64,000 nucleotides of DNA from NCBI RefSeq assembly GCF_904846615.1, contig NZ_CAJHBK010000001.1, positions 1,612,001-1,676,000 on the forward strand, given 5' to 3'. Positions 37,565-46,407 of the stretch are shown in pieces. The notes below the pieces were generated by a model, which saw only the letters and a program-made list of their open reading frames with translations, had not been told where the DNA came from and ran no database searches. The stretch is from Psychrobacter sp. JCM 18902 (lineage in GTDB: Bacteria > Pseudomonadota > Gammaproteobacteria > Pseudomonadales > Moraxellaceae). Within the stretch, counting starts at the first letter, position 1. Each line of letters starts with the position of its first letter. A program made the translations under genes and the position numbers.

Positions 37565-38011
37565 TTAATTAGACGCGTTAACTAAAGTGGTGATATTGGT
37601 GAGCGTTTCATTCAGTGTCGCCTTATCACCACTATTCATTAAACTATTATCGTGATAAGCATCAATATTACTTTCCATCACTTTAACTGCTGAGAGCATG
37701 GCAAGCTGACGTGCGTCAAGTCTTTCATTATCAACGCTTAGAGCTTCATTAGCTGCTCTCAATGCCCGTGCATAGCGTTTTTTTTCATAGTTATTTTTGG
37801 CAATAGTCATCCACGCTTCACTGCTAAGCTGATTGCCGTTTGACAAATAGGCAAGCGACGGCTCACTCAACTGCTTCACTATTGGTTTGCTGACCGTGGT
37901 TTGTACATTTTTTTTAGCAGTGGTGCCACAACCCGCTGTCAATAAAGACGCGCTAAGTAAGACTGATAGCAGACCTGCGGTGGCAAGTTTAGTACGATAA
38001 ATAGGATTCAT
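37565..38011 (-). CDS. Small lipoprotein with TPR-like helices, first gene of the T6SS operon
   Basis: 148 aa. A signal segment ends at LLTAGC (lipobox-like), predicting a lipid-anchored envelope protein. The mature part has a TPR-like pair (SEAWMTIAKNNYEKKRYARALRAANEALSVDNE). It is too helical to be the transthyretin-fold TssJ, so I do not call it TssJ although it takes a lipoprotein's place in the locus. The next gene follows at about 20 bases. The 87-base AT-rich gap to the divergent vgrG must carry both promoters. Confidence 0.78.
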   Translation of the reverse strand: MNPIYRTKLATAGLLSVLLSASLLTAGCGTTAKKNVQTTVSKPIVKQLSEPSLAYLSNGNQLSSEAWMTIAKNNYEKKRYARALRAANEALSVDNERLDARQLAMLSAVKVMESNIDAYHDNSLMNSGDKATLNETLTNITTLVNASN

Positions 38012-38098
38012 AACAACAGTATCATCACTAAAAATATAAAAGGATAGATTTTTTAAAAGAAATAAATATAACTAAAGTTCATTAATCATAAAAAATCA

Positions 38099-41000
38099 AT
38101 GAGGTTGATTATACATATACTTGACAATATTTCAATAAACTCTATACTTTTCTTAATAAATAATTTAGTAAGCCACCCATTCAAGCCATTTTCTTGGTAT
38201 AAAATAAGCAGTAACGGTACCCTTCTTATGCCTCCTAAGACCAATCGTCTACATAATATTACCGTTCATACTGATAATTCAACGATAAACACCTTTTACC
38301 CTGTTGCGTTTTGCGGTGCAAGTAGTATTAATCGAACCGATATTATTGACATACTAGTGTTTGGTTATAATTTTATCGAATCGAACGCTTGTTTATCATT
38401 AATCAATACTCCGATATGCTTAACCACGTTTTCCGCTGATCGTACCGCTAGCTGTCGTACTGGGCTGATACGCGGCATCCGTTATCAGCAATCTGATGGC
38501 GCGATGCACTTTTATACTTTAGAAGTTGTTAGCCCCGATTGGCAGTTGGCACAGTCGATACATACCCGCAGTTTTATCAATCAATCGACGCTCGATATTG
38601 TTACCCTCATCCTTAGTGATTACGATCTAAATTGGCAAATATCTGAGTCTCTTTTGTCATCAGATAATGAATCATCCGCACGTTTATCGGCACCTTTATA
38701 CATGCGCACCCAGTCGGATGCCAGTGACTATGAATTTGTTACTGGATTGCTTGCTGATATTGGTATATCGACTTTATGGGTATCAGGGAATTCCGTCGAT
38801 GAGCTTGGCACGTGGTGGTTGGTTGATGGTTTAGACACAGGCGAGCTCATACCGCTGACCTATAGTTATGCCCAATCATCCGTACAATTAGGTCAAGATA
38901 GTGTCCATACGCTACAAATGAGGTCGCAGCAACTTGGCAGTGATAGGGTAATAGTACGAGCAGATGGGTTAGCGGCTGATACCATTTATGAAGGTCAAGC
39001 GGTAGATGAGTCGCCGCTTGCGACAGATGACACGACGGTATTAATTGGTGCGCCGTCTCGCGTGCACAGCGATGATGCCGCCGCTCATCTTGCACAGCAA
39101 TGGATATCTGCCAATCACTGTCAGCGCGAAACTTATCAAGCGACTGGAGCCATGCGTGGTCTAAGTGTCGGTAGCCCAGTGAGTATCAATAACCTACCCT
39201 CTATTGGCAGCTTATCGACGCATTGTATCGCGGTTACCTTAATCGGCATTGAGCCTGACAACGATAGCGTGTCATACCATCATCAAGTATTTATCAAACA
39301 GTGGTTACAGCGCACTGCTCATTATATGCAGCACAATACTACAAACGCCATTCATCTGACTGTACCCGATCATGGCTTTGATATCGCCCGCGACACTGGA
39401 GTTTGGGTATCAGCGACGTTACTTGACGCTGCTATTCCTTATTGCCCTTATCCCAGTTCTTTATCCTTTGCCAGTAGCACTTACACGGGTCTCGCCCAAG
39501 CATGTACTGGTGACACAGGTTTATCAGCTTCCCCCAGCTATGACTCTAGTGTCAGCACTGACAATCTACAGCAAACCATCACCACGCCTGTCTGGTCAGG
39601 TATCAGCCCTCATGATGATGGCACTACCCCGCCCCTGCGCTCATTGCAGCTGTCATCGGGTAGCACTCATGGTTGGCAGTTTGCGCCAAGGCTGGGACAG
39701 TCGGTACTGCTTAACCATTGGTACGGTGATATAGACAGTCCTGTGATTAGCAGATCGCTTTATGACGGTATCGGTATGGGCGATGTCGATGACAAAGACA
39801 TCACCACTCGTGACGCAGGCTTATCGAATAGACATAACTTGCAAGGCGGATCTTCTCCTAGATGGCATGGTGGTGGCCTCGGACATTCGCAAATCAATGA
39901 CGATGATGGACACAGCGGCTGGATATCAGGTATTGCTCAATATGGACTGACTTCTGAGTCTGAAGTGACCATGAGCTTTGATGATACGCCGAACCAGATA
40001 GGACTGCAGTGGTCAGTGAATACTGGGGCACGTGCCAATGCTGAGACGCCAACCATCACTTCTAGCACGACCTTTGCCCCTGATGAGCACGTGCTTGAGC
40101 TTGGCGTGCTACGTCATCGTTATAGCAATCATCAATCATCAATCAGTGGACAAGGTATTAATCTAGCAACCGACCATGGACTACAGATCAGTGGTGATTC
40201 CGGTGTCCTACTCTCCACCTTTGATATCAGACATAGTCAAAGCGAGCACGAGTCTGCTTGGGTCAATGATGCAGGACAACGTCAGTTAAAAATGGGCACT
40301 GAGCTGAGCGAGACCTTTCAAGAGGCCAAGCAGGCACATTTGCAATCCACGGCAGCCATGCAGACCGCCAATCAATCGATAGAATCCTTTAAGACCAGCG
40401 CACAAATCATCGATGAGACGCTAAATACGGAAGTGTTAGGCGCTGCTGATGTGCTACTGGTTAGTAAAGATAGTATATTAGCCTCTGCAAGCAATACGCT
40501 ATGGACAGCAAAAACAATCGTTAGGCAATCAGGCGCAACTCAGTCGGATGTGGTGGCAGGCAATTATACGCTGACGGCAAATACGATTGAGTCGCTCTCA
40601 GGGGTCGGCGGTCAAGTCGATCTATCAGGCTTACATATCAGCGCCAATAGAGAGCCGCTAGCGATACAAGCCCAAGGCGGTGAGCTGCAATTACACAGTC
40701 AGCGAGGTATGACAATTGGTAGTGAGTCGGGACAGGTGAATGTGTCGAGCCCTAAGCGTATTAAGCTGCAAACTAGTGCAGGAGCATCGATTACAATCGA
40801 TGACAGCGGGATTAAGCTGGTGTGTCCGGGGACGATTACCGTGAAGGCGGTGAAGAAGAGTTTGGTTGCGGGCGGCCAGGTTAATGCACCAGTGATTGCT
40901 TTACCAACTTCAGGACTCTTTAGCCGCCGCTTCGATTTTAGCCAATTGTTAGAAGAGGGTATATTAACAGTAGGTAGAGAGTACAAAATTATTAACCATA

Positions 41001-41278
41001 CTAAAGGTACTGAGTTTAACGATATATTACCAGAGGATGGTAGAACACCTAGAATATATGGAACTGAACAAGACCAAATTGAAGTCATTATAATTGGTCA
41101 TGAGGATGCTGAAGAGCTACTGATGATAGAAAATGAAATTGACAACAGTGACCATGATCATAAAGATGAAGAATGCTGTGCTCCTGAAAAGACTGATGAT
41201 AATAACACAGCTGAATTTGATTCAGAAACTATCATAAATGACGATTTAGAGGAAGACTACTATGCGTTTGGTAATTGA
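38099..41278 (+). CDS. vgrG: T6SS spike protein VgrG, second copy
   Basis: 1059 aa. gp27-like part from about residue 60 (GLIRGIRYQQSDGAMHFYTL, SDYEFVTGLLADIGISTLW), OB-fold region around 520-560 (GWQFAPRLGQSVLLNHWYGD), a Ser/Gln-rich segment and the DUF2345 helix near 845-920 (LQAQGGELQL-like repeats, SPKRIKLQTSAGASITIDDSGI). The last 140 residues are specific and end in an acidic Asp/Glu tail with a CC pair. The first 43 residues are not family-like; ATG 38228 (MPPKTNRLHN) is a possible start. The 3' end overlaps the next gene by 17 bases. Confidence 0.9.
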   Translation: MRLIIHILDNISINSILFLINNLVSHPFKPFSWYKISSNGTLLMPPKTNRLHNITVHTDNSTINTFYPVAFCGASSINRTDIIDILVFGYNFIESNACLSLINTPICLTTFSADRTASCRTGLIRGIRYQQSDGAMHFYTLEVVSPDWQLAQSIHTRSFINQSTLDIVTLILSDYDLNWQISESLLSSDNESSARLSAPLYMRTQSDASDYEFVTGLLADIGISTLWVSGNSVDELGTWWLVDGLDTGELIPLTYSYAQSSVQLGQDSVHTLQMRSQQLGSDRVIVRADGLAADTIYEGQAVDESPLATDDTTVLIGAPSRVHSDDAAAHLAQQWISANHCQRETYQATGAMRGLSVGSPVSINNLPSIGSLSTHCIAVTLIGIEPDNDSVSYHHQVFIKQWLQRTAHYMQHNTTNAIHLTVPDHGFDIARDTGVWVSATLLDAAIPYCPYPSSLSFASSTYTGLAQACTGDTGLSASPSYDSSVSTDNLQQTITTPVWSGISPHDDGTTPPLRSLQLSSGSTHGWQFAPRLGQSVLLNHWYGDIDSPVISRSLYDGIGMGDVDDKDITTRDAGLSNRHNLQGGSSPRWHGGGLGHSQINDDDGHSGWISGIAQYGLTSESEVTMSFDDTPNQIGLQWSVNTGARANAETPTITSSTTFAPDEHVLELGVLRHRYSNHQSSISGQGINLATDHGLQISGDSGVLLSTFDIRHSQSEHESAWVNDAGQRQLKMGTELSETFQEAKQAHLQSTAAMQTANQSIESFKTSAQIIDETLNTEVLGAADVLLVSKDSILASASNTLWTAKTIVRQSGATQSDVVAGNYTLTANTIESLSGVGGQVDLSGLHISANREPLAIQAQGGELQLHSQRGMTIGSESGQVNVSSPKRIKLQTSAGASITIDDSGIKLVCPGTITVKAVKKSLVAGGQVNAPVIALPTSGLFSRRFDFSQLLEEGILTVGREYKIINHTKGTEFNDILPEDGRTPRIYGTEQDQIEVIIIGHEDAEELLMIENEIDNSDHDHKDEECCAPEKTDDNNTAEFDSETIINDDLEEDYYAFGN

Positions 41279-41798
41279 TACTTTATGTAAAACGGTACTC
41301 TTGCCTTTAATGTTAGCTGCCAGCTCTATCAGCTGTGCAAGTGCCAAGCCTTTGTCCAAAGTTTCGACAGCACCTGCAATAGTACATACAAATCAAAATG
41401 TGCAGTTAGAGTTCGATACCGTTTACGGGTTTGCTGAAATATGTAATCGAAGAAAATCTGTTGTCACATGGTCTACTGTGGAGGAGGATCTAGCGAAATA
41501 TGGTATAGGAATGGATAAAGTTAACTGGTTATTTTCCTCTGACACCTGTACTAAAGTAGTTGATCCAAAGTTCAACTACTTAACTATTAGAGAACTCAGA
41601 GACAAAAACAGCTCTTTATATGTCTATTATATTCACCATACCAAAGAGAATAAACGAATTTTAGTAAAAATTATTCGCAACAGTGGTATCCAGCCAATGT
41701 CTCAAGGTAGACGTGAATATTTTGGGGATTTTGATAGCTTTCTAGACGGAAAGTTTATCCTAGATAAATTTATAGATACACAAATTGATTTTTACTAG
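41262..41798 (+). CDS. Exported 178-aa protein between vgrG and effector, candidate immunity or adaptor
   Basis: No family recognised. A hydrophobic N-terminus (TVLLPLMLAASSISCASAKP) predicts export, with AS-A as possible cleavage site or C as lipid site. The mature part has three cysteines and reads as a mixed alpha/beta protein. It overlaps the vgrG 3' end and precedes the peptidoglycan-hydrolase effector by 25 bases, in the same AT-rich cargo block. An exported partner suits immunity against a periplasmic wall hydrolase; a loading role is less likely for an exported protein. Confidence 0.7.
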   Translation: MRLVIDTLCKTVLLPLMLAASSISCASAKPLSKVSTAPAIVHTNQNVQLEFDTVYGFAEICNRRKSVVTWSTVEEDLAKYGIGMDKVNWLFSSDTCTKVVDPKFNYLTIRELRDKNSSLYVYYIHHTKENKRILVKIIRNSGIQPMSQGRREYFGDFDSFLDGKFILDKFIDTQIDFY

Positions 41799-41823
41799 AA
41801 TTGAAAAGTAGAGGATAATATCT

Positions 41824-44196
41824 GTGAATTTCCCAAGACCTAAAACAAAACCAATTAAAGATATAGAATTCGAACCAACTAGAGAGGGATTTAGAAATGC
41901 TTTATCTCGTAGAGAGTCTTCTTCTAACCTAAAGCTTTCTCATGATCATAAAATCAACTTAGCTGCACAAATTGATATTAACTTTATTGGCTTTGTTGGT
42001 TATTTCCAATTTGGTGAAAATGCTCTTATTGACTGTGGTTACTATAATCCTAGAATAAAAAACTCAGATAAAAGCTCAAAAAATAACTGGATAGGAACTT
42101 GGACTGGTAAAGACGGAATCACTTCTTTAGAGAAATTTAAAAACTCGCCTAGAGTCCAAATCAAAGCATTTGAAATTTGGGTTGATATTTTGTGCAATAG
42201 AATGCGCAATAAAAATATAAATGAGTTTTATGGTAAAACTATAGATAATGTAGAGATAACTGAATCAGGATGTATCGCTGCTGCTCACTTAAAAGGAACA
42301 CAGGCTGTTTTAGATTATCTCACTTCAAATGGGACAATAAATGGAAAGGATGCTCTTGGTACTGGCGTTGCTGAATATATAGCGCTTTTAGCCTATTACG
42401 ACCTTGAAACATGTTGCAAACGTAAAATTTATATTAGTGTAGAAAAAGATGGTAAGCCAGTACCTAATATTGATGTTGGAATAGAAACGGTATATTTAAG
42501 CGGAAACCACTATAGTAAGGTAGGTACAACCCAAAATACATATACCACCAATAAAGAAAGTAAAATTCTTGTTATCGTTCGTCATCCAGATGCGGTAATC
42601 AAAATTACTGTCAATGGCAAATCACAAACCATAGTTCAAAAGGCTGATCAAAGACAGAGTTATACCATAGATATAACAGGCAGCATCAAAACAACTGGCG
42701 TGCTTAATAAGCCTGACACGCCCAAACCGCGCCCCGTACCAGACAAATCACCTCAAGATGTCCGTAATGAACAAAGCAGCAAGCCACAAGCACCACCTCC
42801 ATCCTCGTCTACAGAACTAAAAGAGGTCACCTTTAACATTACAATCGTTGAAGGCGATACTAAAAAGCCCATTACTAATTTGCGCTACTACCTTATCTAC
42901 AAAAGCAAACCCAAAGAGCATCGTACCGATAATCAAGGTGTAGAATCTAATATCACAGCCGAAGTCGGTCAAGATATAGAAGTCTGTGTGGCTGGTAATG
43001 GAAAATTACAAGCAGTAGCCCACTTCAAAGTTGATAGCAGTCATCAAGGTAAAACAATAAGAGCTTTACTGCCAGTGCAAGCATTCAATATAGAAATAAA
43101 AGATCATAATAAAGCGCCCGTAAAAAATACTAAATTTATAATTTTTTATAGAGGACAAGAAATTGTCAAACAGACCAATAGTCAAGGTTTGATCGGGGTC
43201 AAAATGCTAGTTGGTTTTGTCTACAAGTTTGGTCTAATGGGTAGTAAACCATTAGCGACACTACGCTGTATCAAAGGAGCACAGACTCAAACTATTAACA
43301 TAAACGAGGCAGCAAAGAACAAAGCGCAGGGAGTAAGTAGACCTCCGACAACGACTACTAAAAATCCTACCCCACCACCAAAACTAGAAAACAATCCACC
43401 ACCAATTAACCCCATAGCAACTAAGCCCAAACCCAAGCCTGGAACGGAAGAAAGTCATACTGAAAGTAATGGTCGTCCAGTTACTAGTGTAATAACGGAT
43501 AAAGCAGCAAGCGACACCACACGCTATCACATCTACCATAACGGTAAGATAAAAAGACAGAATGCCGACGCTACTGGCTATGCTGAATTTATTTATTATG
43601 ATGAAAATGGGGGTAAGCATAATCTGGGCAAGTCGAAGTATAAAACTGGACAAAGATGGCAATCTAAGGGTAAGCCAGATGGTAATAATAGGGTTTATCT
43701 TATAGATATTAGGTATTTCTTAAACTATAAAAAGGGTCAAGTGCATTACAAAATAGAGAAAAATTCGGAAAAAAACGTTAGATATTTTTTAACTGGTCTT
43801 GCTCTTGCAGCTTATCTAGGTACTTTATGCAAATTAAGCTATGACGATATATCCTTTAATGGATTTAGTACTGCAAATGGAGATCCTGGGGAAAGCTCTT
43901 CACATATAAATGGTGCTGTAGGAGATATGAGATATTTAAGAAAAGATTTTAAAGCTAGTGCTGTAACAGTTTTTGACAAAGTATACAGCCATGAAAGAAG
44001 TCTAAAGTTAGTGGGAACACTTTATAACTTTGGATTTGGTAGGACTAGAGATATGTACACAGAGAGATATAGCAAGCCAGAACTAAACTTAAAAAACTAT
44101 ACATTACCACACTGTGAACATTTTAAAACAGCGAAAGTCAGACATCATCATCACCTACATATTCAAGGATTTAAACCCAATTTAGAAGATATTTAG
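41824..44196 (+). CDS. T6SS effector, predicted dual peptidoglycan hydrolase (lysozyme-like plus M15/M74-like)
   Basis: 790 aa from GTG 41824 (GAGG 9 bases before). Residues about 45-200 look lysozyme-like as in phage and T6SS muramidases: FVGYFQFGENALIDCGYY, WIGTWTGKDGITS, ESGCIAAAHLKGTQAVLDYL. Residues about 205-560 hold three beta-sandwich repeats (KRKIYISVEKDGKPVPN, VTFNITIVEGDTKKP, AFNIEIKDHNKAPVKN) joined by Pro-rich linkers. The C-terminus has the metallopeptidase signature SSHINGAVGDMRY (His694, Asp701) and HHHHLHIQG (His777, His779), as in M15/M74 murein endopeptidases. It would cut both glycan and peptide bonds of a target cell wall. The vgrG upstream is the probable carrier. Confidence 0.75.
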   Translation: MNFPRPKTKPIKDIEFEPTREGFRNALSRRESSSNLKLSHDHKINLAAQIDINFIGFVGYFQFGENALIDCGYYNPRIKNSDKSSKNNWIGTWTGKDGITSLEKFKNSPRVQIKAFEIWVDILCNRMRNKNINEFYGKTIDNVEITESGCIAAAHLKGTQAVLDYLTSNGTINGKDALGTGVAEYIALLAYYDLETCCKRKIYISVEKDGKPVPNIDVGIETVYLSGNHYSKVGTTQNTYTTNKESKILVIVRHPDAVIKITVNGKSQTIVQKADQRQSYTIDITGSIKTTGVLNKPDTPKPRPVPDKSPQDVRNEQSSKPQAPPPSSSTELKEVTFNITIVEGDTKKPITNLRYYLIYKSKPKEHRTDNQGVESNITAEVGQDIEVCVAGNGKLQAVAHFKVDSSHQGKTIRALLPVQAFNIEIKDHNKAPVKNTKFIIFYRGQEIVKQTNSQGLIGVKMLVGFVYKFGLMGSKPLATLRCIKGAQTQTININEAAKNKAQGVSRPPTTTTKNPTPPPKLENNPPPINPIATKPKPKPGTEESHTESNGRPVTSVITDKAASDTTRYHIYHNGKIKRQNADATGYAEFIYYDENGGKHNLGKSKYKTGQRWQSKGKPDGNNRVYLIDIRYFLNYKKGQVHYKIEKNSEKNVRYFLTGLALAAYLGTLCKLSYDDISFNGFSTANGDPGESSSHINGAVGDMRYLRKDFKASAVTVFDKVYSHERSLKLVGTLYNFGFGRTRDMYTERYSKPELNLKNYTLPHCEHFKTAKVRHHHHLHIQGFKPNLEDI

Positions 44197-44334
44197 TGTA
44201 TTACGTTGTTTGCTAAATTTATCTTAATAACTTTAGCTTTTTTAGAATTATTTGAAAGTTTATAACATTATAATTAAAGACACATAGAATAATTTCCAAT
44301 AAACAGTAATACAAAATTGAAGGATTGCTTTATT

Positions 44335-44976
44335 ATGAATTTAAATATTATTGTTTTTTTCTTTTTAGCTACTGTACTAGCTTCATGTACTATGGAATCT
44401 CAACCAACCCCTGATAAACCTCAATTAAAAACTAAAGAAACAGCACATAAAAAACCTCTTCTTGAGGTTAAATCTCAGAGTTCAACTAAAAAAACTGACT
44501 CAGACAATAATATAAGCGTTTCTATAATAGATAATTCTATTATAGTACAAGATGCGAATATTGTACTGGGTAATTCTTTTAACAAAGTTCAGGACAAACT
44601 TAATATGCAATTGCTTAAAGATCCAGTATCAGATAACTGTTTTTTAGTGACAGTAGATAACTCATTATCACTTGAATTTTTTAATGATGAATTGATATTT
44701 ATGTCAGTTTCTAGCGGTGGTGATATTATTACTGATAAAGGCCTTTCACTAGATGACACGTTTGAGACGCTTAATAGTATTTATCCAGATTTGATAAGGT
44801 CTGAAGTACCAGCTATAGGTGGTGATGAGTCATTTACCCCTATCACTATTACTTATTCAACCAATCATAATCTTAAAGGTGATTATATGGTTTTCATGCT
44901 GACAGATGATAATAAAGTTGATGATATTGGTGTTTATAACATTAATAAAGATAATGATGTTTGTGAAATTTATTAA
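44335..44976 (+). CDS. Lipoprotein, candidate immunity protein for the wall-hydrolase effector
   Basis: 213 aa from ATG 44335 (GAAGGA 10 bases before; the frame is open from a TTG at 44317). Signal NIIVFFFLATVLASC with lipobox L-A-S-C. The mature part has two similar blocks, IVLGNSFNKVQDKL and LSLDDTFETLNSIYP, a pattern seen in tandem SmpA/BLIP-like folds; that comparison is weak. It lies 138 bases after the effector stop on the same strand, and periplasmic anchoring suits protection against a peptidoglycan hydrolase. Confidence 0.7.
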   Translation: MNLNIIVFFFLATVLASCTMESQPTPDKPQLKTKETAHKKPLLEVKSQSSTKKTDSDNNISVSIIDNSIIVQDANIVLGNSFNKVQDKLNMQLLKDPVSDNCFLVTVDNSLSLEFFNDELIFMSVSSGGDIITDKGLSLDDTFETLNSIYPDLIRSEVPAIGGDESFTPITITYSTNHNLKGDYMVFMLTDDNKVDDIGVYNINKDNDVCEIY

Positions 44977-45011
44977 TATTCAACCTCTACTAACTGCAGT
45001 AGCATAATCAT

Positions 45012-45188
45012 ATGAAATATTTATCATTACCCTTGATTTGTATTGCATTAATAGCATGCAACGTAAACAACCAAGCCAATACCGAAGTCGATAGCGGTGA
45101 TGCTATTAAGGTCAATGCTATCGATACTGTAAAGAACGATATTGATGACACTATTAAAGTGAACCGCCCCGAGTATATCGGAGAGTGA
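45012..45188 (+). CDS. Short lipoprotein, probably truncated at an IS boundary
   Basis: 58 aa: signal LPLICIALIAC with lipobox L-I-A-C, then a Val/Asn/Asp-rich tail ending IGE. The stop TGA (45186-45188) coincides with the first bases of the IS3 remnant end (TGATTTACTTGAG), so the original C-terminus may have been lost. It lies 35 bases after the preceding lipoprotein gene. Function unknown. Confidence 0.5.
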   Translation: MKYLSLPLICIALIACNVNNQANTEVDSGDAIKVNAIDTVKNDIDDTIKVNRPEYIGE

Positions 45189-45737
45189 TTTACTTGAGTT
45201 AGGCAGCGATGCCTGACAGGATAAAATTATCATAATACCGCTTTTCAAATTCTAAAGGTGGCATATAACCAATCGTGCTATGCAATCGTGTTTTATTGAA
45301 CCAGTCCACCCATTCAAGGGTTGACAGTTCAACATCATTTACACCGTTCCAGTTCTCTTTTAAATACTAGATTACTTCAGTCTTATAGAGGCTATTGACC
45401 TTTTCAGCTAGTGCATTGTCGTATGAGTCACCTGTGGTGCCGACCGAAGCAATCACACCGCAGTCAGCCATCTTCTCAGTGTAGCGAATGGATAAATACT
45501 GAACGCCTCGATCACTGTGATGAATGACATCTTTGGGATTTTTTCTGTCTGCTATTGCTTGGTTCAATGCCGCCATTACCATATCGGTGTTCATGCGATT
45601 AGAGACTTTCCAGCCCACAATAGCGCGAGCAAACACATCAATAATAAAAGCAGTATACACCCAACCATTCATTGTCTTGATATAAGTGAAGTCCGCCACC
45701 CAGAGCTGGTTAGGACGATAGGCATTAAAGTGGAGAG
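45186..45737 (-). mobile_element. IS3-family remnant (3' part of orfB with nonsense codon)
   Basis: Minus-strand orfB sequence from FNAYRPNQLWVADFTYIKT through the DDE core (HHSDRGVQYLS, SYDNALAEKVNSLYKTEVI) to the C-terminal WFNKTRLHSTIGYMPPLEFE. A TAG at 45368-45370 interrupts the frame after KTEVI; reading resumes as YLKENWNGV, so the gene is dead. orfA and the N-terminal half of orfB are missing. The orfB terminal end begins TGATTTACTTGAG, plausible as the terminal inverted repeat. The other end runs directly into a truncated immunity gene. Confidence 0.85.
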
Positions 45738-46148
45738 AAGACAGAGTTTGCTTTTGAGATCACCCCTACTCTCGGGTGGGTAAGTCTAAAACAAGGTGAC
45801 ACAAAAGATATAGCCACTGGGCTCGAGGATAGAAAGTTAGAATTATTTTTTGCTTTCCAAGAAATTAAATATATTGATATGGAATACAACAACGATAAAC
45901 CCTTATTTGACCGCTGCGTTAAAAAGTTTGGCGCACTTGGCTATGATGAGATGTTTGGCTTCGTTCCCGCCCTTGCGATTAGTGACAATGCATCTATCAA
46001 GAATGTTGATAAGATGAATATCTTTGTCCATCTCAATCTTTTACCCGACTTGATTGAAATTCAGTACATCGACTTCAAACGCTTAGGACAAATGGCTTTT
46101 GGTGTTGAAGGTTCATCAAACTTGCCTGATTTAGATAGTTTAGAGTGA
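45738..46148 (+). pseudogene. DUF1851/Tdi1-type T6SS immunity gene, N-terminus lost
   Basis: The frame is open from the IS junction: TEFAFEITPTLGWVSLKQGD, then RKLELFFAFQEIKYIDMEY, KPLFDRCVKKFGALGYDEMFGFVPAL and KMNIFVHLNLLPDLIEIQY. These match the C-terminal part of DUF1851 (GAD-like) proteins, the immunity partners of Tde-type DNase effectors. About 60 or more N-terminal residues are missing, replaced by the IS3 remnant. The first ATG of what remains is at 45879. No matching nuclease effector is in the window. Confidence 0.75.
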
Positions 46149-46351
46149 TTAATTACGACTTAGCCACCTTCGGGTGGTTTAAACAAAGATATATTATCCT
46201 AGCAAGCCTTGCTCATATCAATGGCGTACCTGAGAGACTTAAGCTTTTAAGGCTTACGGTCGACAAAGGTGGCGACGTGAATATTGATACAGGCACTAGC
46301 GAAATTTTAGAAAAGATTAAAAAATATAGAGCAGAAGAAGCAGTACCTTAA
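46145..46351 (+). CDS. Small unknown ORF overlapping the DUF1851 remnant
   Basis: 68 aa from a GTG that overlaps the preceding stop by 4 bases. ERLKLLRLTVDKGGDVNIDTG looks faintly like one ankyrin repeat followed by a Lys/Glu-rich helix. It may be the 3' remnant of a longer gene lost with the deletion. No function can be given. Confidence 0.35.
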   Translation: MINYDLATFGWFKQRYIILASLAHINGVPERLKLLRLTVDKGGDVNIDTGTSEILEKIKKYRAEEAVP

Positions 46352-46407
46352 GAAATATAAGACACTGCTTTTTATCTAAAATACATCCATTCTTAAGCAC
46401 TCGTTAT

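Noticed and set aside
37565..38011. The small lipoprotein as TssJ
   Set aside because: TssJ is a transthyretin-like beta-sandwich; this protein is helical and TPR-like, so the name is not supported.
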